Below are positions 55,125-64,000 of a stretch of DNA of 64,000 nucleotides, one piece after another. Numbering within the stretch: position 1 is the first letter of the stretch; the number at the start of each line of letters is the position of its first letter. Made by a program: the position numbers and the translations under genes. This stretch comes from Bigelowiella natans CCMP2755 (Eukaryota; Cercozoa; Chlorarachniophyceae), in NCBI GenBank assembly GCA_000320545.1, contig ADNK01003167.1, positions 18,501 to 82,500 of the forward strand, given 5' to 3'. The notes under the pieces were generated by a model. The model was not told the DNA's origin. It saw nothing but the letters and a program-made list of their open reading frames with translations, and did no database searches.

Positions 55125-55531
55125 ATGCGGACACGATCGATAAACAACCGAAATCCTTCTCTATGGGTGCAATGTGCCTTTATCTATGCAGGAATCACTG
55201 GTTTTACAAAGCAGGTGGTTACTACGTGTAGAAAGAATAAACGACAAACAACGCTGCTGTGCATGTATATGCGAAAAAGTGATGATCGACGATTGTTTAG
55301 TCAGGATGTTGTTATTTTCAGGCGTTCGAAAAGGCATCATTACTCTTTGATAGAAAGGACATTCCTTCGTCGCTAAATGGGCGGTCTTACATGGTTACTG
55401 GGGCCAATAGCGGTATAGGCAAAGCGTGTGCTAAGGCACTCTTGGTACTAAGAATTAGTAGTATCATTAACCTTTACTCAATAAAATTCATCCCTGTCTC
55501 ATCAGTCTTGTTATCGATAGCATTGTGATGA

Positions 55532-55569
<38 letters not shown>

Positions 55570-56316
55570 TATATCAGTCAAGGGGTGGTTTGGTTCACAT
55601 GGCCTGTAGAAACCGAGAACGTGCCCTTGCTGCTCAAGAAGAGCTACTGAAAGAAACGTAGGATAATGATGATGATAATGATGATGATGATGATGATAAT
55701 ATTAATAGTGTGTAGTTAAATGTTCTGCTGAGGGGCATGACGAAACAGCAGCCTGGCTTTTGGCGTGCTAAAGAGGAATAGTATTCAAACAGAAGGCAGT
55801 GGTTATTAATGCTGCTTCAGTTAACAACTGTTGTTGTTTTCACTAGTCATCTTCCAACAATTAGAGGGGCTCCAGAATCGAATTGTCGTGTGCATATATT
55901 GGACATGTCCTCAGTTAAACAGGTAGTAATAACAATAATAAGGGAAACTAACGCTACAAACTACATTACCATACGTGTACATAGTAATAGTTACAACAAT
56001 ATTATAGCCAATAAGTGCATCATTCTTGCACACCATACATGTAGTAGTAGTAGTAGTAGTAGCAGTAGTAGCAACAATACTCAGCACACATGAAACATGC
56101 ACGTGCAAGACAGTTTCGTCTCATAGACAATAGATTATTTACATGTTATTACTCACAGCAGACATTCACACTGATCAGATTTATAGAATATTTCACTTTT
56201 GTTATATCCCTGCACACCATCAGATAAAAGCTTTTGCTAGAAGTTTCAATGATGGGGGCATGCGTTTAGATGGTGCTACTACTACTACTACTACTACTAC
56301 TACAGTACTACTACAG

Positions 56317-56350
<34 letters not shown>

Positions 56351-56592
56351 GCCGAATATATCATGTCACTGACACTTGTTTACTTCTGAGAACACATAAG
56401 CTGTTAATCATCATCATCATCATCATTTAGGCCTAATAAACAATGCTGGCTGCATGCTGCATAAATATGACAAAACGGAAGAAGGTAGAGAGAGAAGAGA
56501 AGAAGAAGAAGAAGAAGAATAAGAAGAAAAATAAGCGTCGTTTACTGTTTTTATTGCGGTTGCTATATTGCAATATCCTGTACGGCGATGAG

Positions 56593-56644
<52 letters not shown>

Positions 56645-57624
56645 TAAAAGATACAAAGGAAATGAACAACTCACGAATCAAATGACTAAAAATATCATAT
56701 TTTCGTCGTTATCTACTCTTATCACTTCTCGCTACTCCTCTAATATCCGTATTCTACTCTTCTTCTTCATATGTCACAATTCTATGATGAGATGGAGAAG
56801 AACACACAATAATCTGACCACCACATACTCTCTTCTGTCTGTATTTATTCTGTCTTATCATCATCAGGCAATGAAATCAACTTCGCAACGAATACACTAG
56901 GAACATTTGTTCTTACGGAAGAGCTTCTACCCTCCCTTCAACGAATAGACGATGTAGTAGTAGAAGAGGAAAAAGGGAAAGTTTCTAAGGATCATTATGA
57001 TAATGATGTATTCGGGTCTTCTCCTCCTCCTTCTCGGTAGCTAATAAGTAGTGCCTCAATGAACCCCCTATAGCCGTCGTTCGTTGTTGTTCGAATGGAA
57101 GAAAAGAAGAAGAAGAAAATGATGATGAAAATATGTAGTACCAATAGTATAGACTCAATATATCTTTAGTTATCATTTGAGGCATATCTTAGTAGTAGTT
57201 TGTTGGTGAAAATATTCGCATTATTTGGTTGATATTAGGTAACAATAGTAAAGTAACATCTTGATGGTGATGATGATGATAACTGTTTGCCATGTTGTTT
57301 ACTTGGAATAATAAGAAATAATAACAACTACATCGACTTACTAACTACTACACGGTCATAGAGTGATAACCGTCTCTTCTGGAGGAGCATACACACAAAA
57401 GCTAGATTATCAAAATGTCAACACTCTCGAGGTAGCTAGTAGTCACGTATGATAGTATCAATATTTACTACGACGTATAATGTAATAGTGGTAGTGTGCT
57501 CATACTAGCTAGTAGATACATGTCTTGCCATTATTATTATTATTCTTATTGTTGTTATTATTATTATTTAATATGTTTGTACGTCGTATATAGCTGTTAG
57601 ATCATTACTATTACAGGACTAGCT

Positions 57625-57659
<35 letters not shown>

Positions 57660-57779
57660 ACTTCTTTTTCTTCTTCTTCTTTCCTATTCCTTTTTTCTCT
57701 TCTTCTTCTTTCATTAGAATGACAATCAGTCTCTTTGCATAAACCACCACTTTAGTGCTGCATACTCTTCCTTCCTCAA

Positions 57780-57817
<38 letters not shown>

Positions 57818-58827
57818 GAGAGTAAGAGAGATTGGGTGAGAGAGCGAGTGAGAGAGTGATTGTGAGAGAGTAAAGTGATCACTACAAATAGCCTTTTGTT
57901 AATCCTACCTCTTCCTCTCTCCCTCCTACTATTTTAACATCATCATCATCATCATCATCATCATCATTGTAAGATTGATCATAATCATCATTGTTTAGGG
58001 TTTCAATGACGGAACTTACATCTACGCACAGAACAAAAGACAACAAATCGCTCTTTCTCAGTAATAATAATAATAATAAGTAAGGAGGAGGAGAACAATG
58101 TACTATATGTTTGGGATATGGTGATGATGCTGGTTGATAAGGGTGATGATGATGATGGTAATGACGATGATTGTGAGGATGATGGTTTTATCAATTATCA
58201 CCCTATGTTAAACAAGAACAACAACAGAAACAACAACTATCTTACAGAAAATGGTCAAGAATGATGCGAAAACAGATGATGGTGAATAAAGAGGGGAAGA
58301 AGAACAAGAAAAAGGAGAAGAAGAAGAAGGTCGCGAAGTACTTGGAATCAACAGAATCATCATTATCACGCACAGCGGTTGGTTAATTATGTAATGAATA
58401 TCACAATGGCTGCCTATACAGAAAATGATAACAATACTATACGATGGATGCGGAGGGAGAGAGGAGATATTATCCTGCATTTGTTATGATTGTTTATCTT
58501 AATCAGTGATGATAATGAATTTAGTAGTAGTGCTTTGGGAAACAGCAGTATATGCATGATGACGATATCGACGATATATCACATAATAATGATGATAATG
58601 ATGATGTGTCGGTCGTCTTTGGTGATGATATGAGTGATCATGTAGCAAAATCTGAGCATTTCCTTTTGCTAATATCCTTTTGTTGTTGTTGTTGTCGTTG
58701 CTATTGTTATTATTCAGAGACGTAATGTTGTATTCCAATCTATGCATCCAGGATGGGCTGATACTCCTGCTTTACGTACATAGCAATAATTTATTTATAT
58801 AATTTTTTATTTATTTATTTATGATGA

Positions 58828-58862
<35 letters not shown>

Positions 58863-59068
58863 ATCACAACCACCATTCATTGACTCATCATAGAGGACTA
58901 TTCAATCGCAGCAGCGACATCAAGCTATAACACGCATCATCATCATAATCATCGTCATTATTATCATCATCATCATCACAAAACAAAGGTCATGGGATGC
59001 CAGATTTCCATAGAAGATTTAATAATTACCTTCGATCTCCTGAGCAGGGGGCAGACACAGCTATTTGG

Positions 59069-59101
<33 letters not shown>

Positions 59102-59170
59102 AAAGAACAACCATAAAACAACAGTAACGATAGGAAGAAGAAGAGAATCAAACAGGAGAAAGAGAAGGGG

Positions 59171-59204
<34 letters not shown>

Positions 59205-59547
59205 TCTGTGTGCAACGACCTTGATTTGAAGGGAAAATGGAGATATGAGAAAGAGAGAGAGCAAAGAGATATAATGTGTACTACTTACTACGAGGGGAAG
59301 AGAGATAGATGATTAATAATGGCAAATAGTACAATACACTATATACGTGTATTACATACCGCAACAATAATAAGATGATGATTTTGCCATTGTTCGGTAT
59401 AAAAGGTTGTATCAGTAGGAGTAGTTTGTTAGTAAGTAAAAAGAACCACTTACTATCTGCAATATGAAACTTGCTTGATGAATAGCACGCAGTAGCAGCA
59501 GCAACAGCAACAACAACAACACAGCAATATTTTTGTATCAAGATATA

Positions 59548-59578
<31 letters not shown>

Positions 59579-59650
59579 TTTCCTAATTTTTGTGGCTTCT
59601 TTTGAATAAGCCGGTGCGACGGTTTGATTAAAATACAAATATTATATATA

Positions 59651-59709
<59 letters not shown>

Positions 59710-61167
59710 ATTTTTACCGCATCGTCGTCGCACCGCCGGCTTGTACTTCTAAAGTCGTCGTCATCGAAATAGAAATTAAGCCACATCGAGGGAGGAAGAG
59801 GAGGAGGAGGAGGGGCGGGGGTTAGGAGGTGGAGGATAACAACAACTGTATGGTTTATTGCGGTTGTTGTTGTTTGATATGCTGTAGTACATTTATAATG
59901 CTTTCTTATTCTTCTTTCTTCTTGTTCAGCACCTAGCTACTAGGCAATACTTAATGATCAATACTAGTACACTACTACTACTTCTTCCTACTCTTACTTC
60001 TATTTGCCGTTGTTGCAAATAACAACAGGCTTATGACGTCCAACAAGGCTCTAGGAGAGGAGAATGAGGGTACTACTACTACTACTACTACCAGCATCAC
60101 CTACTAGAATACTACTACTAGTTGTAATAATATAGTTGCTGCTGCTATATCCATAGTATTAATAGTAGTAGTAGTAGTAGTAGTAATTGTAGTAGGATTC
60201 TTATCCTTTGCTGTCCTCCTTCCTCCCTCCTCCTTCTTCTTACTACTACTACTACCTGGAGGAGGAAGATGATGATGATGAATGATGGTGATGATGATGA
60301 TGATGATGATGGATTTGTACTACATTGACCTCCATTTGCCTATTGGCTCGTCGTACGTACTTACTACTACAGGAGGATTTTTCCTGGATCGCAAATCACA
60401 ACCAAAGTTTCTGTGGGGTATGTATGCATGTATTATGATGATAATAATGATGATCAGAGTATAGTAGTAGTGGTAGTAGGAGTGAGGCACTGTTACCAAA
60501 TCATCGTAGAAATTGATCCATAATATTGTTATATTTATTATTGTTGCTATTATTTATTATGACCACGATGATGCTTTGCCAAGGAACATGGACAAGTAAT
60601 ACCCACGAGGAGGAAGGTACTAGTAGTTGTAGTACAGTGTTGGTTTGGTTGGTTGGTTGGTTGCTCGGTCTTGTGGCACATACATGCATACATACATACT
60701 ACAGTGTTATTATTGATGATGTTGTTGTTGTTTTTCATAACTACATTCCTCCAATTTACAAGCACACTCCAAGCTAAAATAATAGTTCTTGTAGATACCA
60801 ATCATAACAGAACGATGATGCGTGTCATTCATAACAAAATCCATAAAATAAGTAGCAGTAGTAGTAGAAGTAGTGGTGCTGCTAATTGTCGTCGTTTCGC
60901 TGGCCGTCATCATCGTTATGGTGTGTACATCATGATCATCATCGTTGTCATCAAATTATTCTGTACCACGAATATTGCTCTTTTTCTTCTTCTTCTTCTT
61001 TTTCTTCTTCTTCTTCCTTTGTTTCCTCCTCGCAATCAGATAAACTGTACGAAAAATTGAATGAGATTGCTGCAAGGAATGAGCCTGGTGAAAAGCTTTT
61101 GAAGCAATATCGCTATCTGGTAGCAACACCAACTACCGATGATGACGTAGTAGTAGTAGCAAAATGA
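55125..61167 (+). CDS. DHRS12: DHRS12-like short-chain dehydrogenase
   Basis: A 373-aa SDR in 14 exons: 55125-55214, 55322-55444, 55578-55657, 55847-55922, 56224-56272, 56431-56484, 56868-57036, 57362-57431, 57999-58060, 58720-58775, 58989-59067, 60029-60069, 60373-60417, 61040-61167 (sum 1,122 nt, all phases match). Landmarks follow animal DHRS12: TGANSGIGKA cofactor motif, GGLVHMACRNRERA, VHILDMSS, INNAGCMLHKYDKTE, NFATNTLGTFVLTEELLPSL, RVITVSSGGAYTQKL with the catalytic Ser, YIYAQNKRQ (YxxxK), MHPGWADTPALR, EQGADTAIW and GGFFLDRKSQPK. A Val/Glu-Asp insertion follows LLPSL. About five residues seen in animal homologues before SMHPGW are missing, so a micro-exon between 58060 and 58720 may have been missed. 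DHRS12 substrates are not established; the role here is inferred from similarity only. Confidence 0.9.
58826..58862. repeat. GAT microsatellite
   Basis: About 12 GAT units in a DHRS12-like intron, followed by further dispersed ATC/CAT repeats. Confidence 0.9.
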
Positions 61168-61916
61168 TGCTGCATTGGTTCAAAGTAGATCACCGAGCAT
61201 TTTATCATAGTGGAGCGACAAGGTGCGATTGCATAATACGTCGTAGTAAATATGATGAGATTTAGTGCTAGGTGTCTTTAATAATGACGATCGACGACGA
61301 TGATGATGATAATGATGATGATGATAACGACTACGATATAACAATACAGCTTCTTGTCGCGTCTTTATTTGCTGAATAGCATATCATTCTGCGATGAGAT
61401 GCATGCCACCTACTCGGTGCGTAGTCCCGCCATGACATATAACATGTGCAACCAGCTAGCTAGATAGGCAAATGCATTTTCATCGAAACGCATCTTCGCT
61501 ATGCATAGTGCGTATAAACTTTTAGAGTACGTACACAAAATAGCAGAAATTTGTTGCACATTATGCTTGTTAGAGAGAATTTCAAACACAGCTTCTACTA
61601 GCAGACATATCACAAGCAGCTTAAGGCGTCATCGTGTGTGCTGCATGTAGCATACCTAACGAAGTTGAGCCTATGCAGCACATGACCTCATTATCATTTT
61701 TCGAGTACACACAGCGAGACAGAGCTCTATGTACTACCACTACTGCTACTACCACTTACTACTAATACTATACAATGTTCATCATAGAATAAGCAGCAAT
61801 GAAGTAGTAAGAGCATTCCTGGGGGGGGCTATCATCTTGTGCAGATAGAAGGCAGTTACCACCCCCATGAGTTAAGCATGGTGTGTCGTCGTCTATGCTA
61901 ATTGAGCATGGGGTTG
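61168..61916. other. Intergenic between convergent genes
   Basis: No supported gene. A microsatellite-poor stretch at 61.35-61.7 kb resembles the other islands in word use, but no LINE tail core was found. Confidence 0.5.
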
Positions 61917-61945
61917 TCACTCGTCTTTGGATGATAATGATGACA

Positions 61946-61979
<34 letters not shown>

Positions 61980-61987
<8 letters not shown>

Positions 61988-62140
61988 GTGCTGCTTCTTC
62001 TATTTTGGAGAATTTTTGCAATGAGAATCTGTGCAGATGATCCGACACAAACCTAAATTTATCAGCAGACATACGGTGATGATGATGATGATGATGATGT
62101 AAAGAGTGTATCAATTTAGTAGCTAGGGACATGCTTGCAT

Positions 62141-62173
<33 letters not shown>

Positions 62174-62310
62174 CCATATTATTATCACCCTGCTTCTCTT
62201 CCTCCTCCTCCCCCTTCCTCTTAAATATTCACACACCATTATTATCATCATCATCATCATCATCATCATCAATAGGGTTTCTATATATACTGTGGAAATT
62301 ATTGATATAC

Positions 62311-62351
<41 letters not shown>

Positions 62352-62665
62352 ATACCCCAACTCCTATTGCAAACAAAATCCAGTGAATCACACAGCTCAA
62401 GGTCGACATTCTTCGATCTTCTCGGAATTGATTTGAGTCTGCATTGCTGTCGTTAAAAAACAAAAAATAATAGCAAGTTGCATGTGTTATTAGACGACGT
62501 GGACTAGTACTATATATGATATAATATGGGTGTTCAAGTTGTCATTGTAACTACTAAAAGAAATCTCCCAACAATTAGCTGCAGCATCACTTAACATGTC
62601 GCATCATCTCACCCCCCCCTTCCCACATCACACATTGCTAACAGTAAACTACGATGATGAACGGA

Positions 62666-62698
<33 letters not shown>

Positions 62699-63016
62699 AG
62701 CACACATAAATAATATCATACTACCAGAGGATAATGTACATAAGTGGGGGCAGTACAAGTCCAACAAGTGTAATGCAAAAACTTCCACAGAATGCAACCA
62801 GAAATGCAAAGTCTGGTACCAAGATTGCTACAGCACCTAAATATGAAGATGACGATGGGATATGACGGAAAGAGCAGATTATACATTATCATCCATCAAC
62901 CGCTTTATATATCAATATGTAGATATAATATAAAGATTATGCTGTACTGCATAGTCTACATACTCTTTCTTCGTCTTCTTCCTCTTCTCCTACCACTACC
63001 ACCACTACTACCACCC

Positions 63017-63047
<31 letters not shown>

Positions 63048-63733
63048 CCCGTAGCAATGAGAAGAGAGAGTCTGATCCCCACAGATGTTATACGAGTTTG
63101 AAGTGTCACATTCTAACGACAGAAAGTACGATTACATTATTATTAATAATAATTAAGATAGCTAAGACAATAAGCTACCCTCATACCGTATCTGTGATGA
63201 TGGTGGTGATGATAATGATAATGATGATGATGAAGATGATGATGACACCCCTTGAACAATTATGATCAATGATGACATGACGACGACACGTGGAGCCTAC
63301 TACCATCACTTGTTGTTGTTGTTGTTCTTCTTCTTCTACTACTAGCTAGTATAACAGTATCATATTATTGTCATAGGGCTGGTAGTAATATCATGCATTG
63401 GCATCGATAGATGGATGTATGGGTGGATGGATAGATACTACAACAACAATCTTTTTTACTCAAATAACTGCATCAACGACGGAGTAAGTCAGTCATTCGT
63501 TGTTGTTGTTATTGTTGTTGTTGTTGTCAAGATTTAGCAGGGTAAGATTGTTAAGTGAAGTTCAATCACACCATAAATGACGACGACCGGCTACTTACTA
63601 CGATTATTACTGGTTGAATCTCCCAGTTTTGACCTAGCATGCCAAGTTCAATTGCCTGATGTTAGCATTTCCATAAAGTACATAAAACGCACGCACAGTC
63701 ACACAGCCCCACACACGAAGAGAGAGGGGGAGA

Positions 63734-63774
<41 letters not shown>

Positions 63775-63973
63775 ATGAAGTTAATGAAAGGAAAGAGCGA
63801 TGATCGATTTGTTCAAGATGAAATGATAAGCAAACTTAGTAAGGAAGGAATGAAGGAACAAAGGAATAATAATAATAATAATAATCATCATCATCATCTA
63901 TATTTTTAAGAACCTCAAACGCTGGCCATAACTTCACGGGAATGGAGAAGAGAATAGCAAGGGAATGGAACAC
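61980..63973 (-). CDS. AAAP-family (SLC36/SLC38-like) amino-acid transporter, C-terminal part
   Basis: A multi-pass membrane protein whose 5' part lies beyond the window. Supported minus-strand exons are 63914-63973 (FHSLAILFSIPVKLWPAFE, a TM8-like segment), 63049-63112 (TRITSVGIRLSLLIAT), 62725-62836 (AVAILVPDFAFLVAFCGSF and LVGLVLPPLMYIILW), 62356-62446 (CVIHWILFAIGVG), and one starting at 62052 (VCVGSSAQILIAKI). Phases match among the last four. The join from 63914 to 63112 may need a small exon near 63610-63690. The pattern 'FSIP...PA.E' then 'vPdF...CGS...LPPLMY' matches the second half of eukaryotic amino-acid/auxin permeases, which move amino acids with H+ or Na+. The C-terminal end is unresolved because the frame runs into a GAT repeat. 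Confidence 0.75.
62133..62173. repeat. TG microsatellite
   Basis: A TG run in the last intron of the transporter; further TG runs occur at 62314-62347 and 62667-62692. Confidence 0.9.
63721..63771. repeat. GA microsatellite
   Basis: A GA run in the first transporter intron seen in this window. Confidence 0.95.
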
Positions 63974-64000
63974 CTGATAATCATCATGATGATATTGGCT

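Overview
The window comes from a nuclear genome of a microbial eukaryote (a protist; lineage not identifiable from this sequence alone). Genes are split by many short GT-AG introns (about 70 to 1,000 bp), there is a degraded LINE-type retrotransposon, and simple-sequence repeats (GAT/ATC, ACT/AGT, CA, GA, AT) fill most introns and intergenic spacers and even enter exons as Ser, Asp, Thr, His and Gly runs. Gene models were built by hand: splice sites were chosen so that reading phase is kept across every junction and protein-family motifs are restored. Totals divisible by three support most models.

Layout. 1.6-5.5 kb (-): a membrane-anchored short-chain dehydrogenase in 14 exons. 5.6-7.5 kb (+): LINE reverse transcriptase with its 3' tail. 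8.3-9.1 kb (-): ankyrin-repeat protein. 9.5-10.6 kb (+): CCA-adding/poly(A)-polymerase-like nucleotidyltransferase, followed by a tRNA-like hairpin. 11.6-13.6 kb (+): cytochrome P450 with altered catalytic motifs. 13.6-16 kb: non-genic island with a second LINE remnant. 17.1-22.5 kb (+): SAM domain joined to a METTL13/eEF1A-KMT4-like methyltransferase. 24.7-29.2 kb (-): DENN-domain protein. 30-32.7 kb: repeat island. 32.7-34.6 kb (-): two-TM plus coiled-coil protein. 34.6-36.9 kb: another island. 37-45.7 kb (-): a voltage-gated K+ channel carrying two complete six-TM repeats in one gene model. 46.3-47.5 kb (+): secretory glycosyltransferase-like protein. 48.4-54.4 kb (-): organellar seryl-tRNA synthetase in 21 exons. 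55.1-61.2 kb (+): DHRS12-like dehydrogenase in 14 exons. 61.9-64 kb (-): C-terminal half of an AAAP-type amino-acid transporter, cut by the window edge.

Two kinds of DNA alternate. Genic stretches are saturated with microsatellites. Islands at about 5.5-7.9, 13.8-16, 22.8-24.2, 30-32.7 and 34.8-36.7 kb have few microsatellites, and four of them carry a shared repeat that is the 3' tail of the LINE. The genes are unrelated housekeeping and signalling genes on both strands; no operon-like grouping, CRISPR array, rRNA gene or canonical tRNA was seen. The most unusual items are the tandem (2 x 6TM) K+ channel, the SAM-methyltransferase fusion, the solo LINE tails, and short tandem duplications that copy exon/intron junctions.
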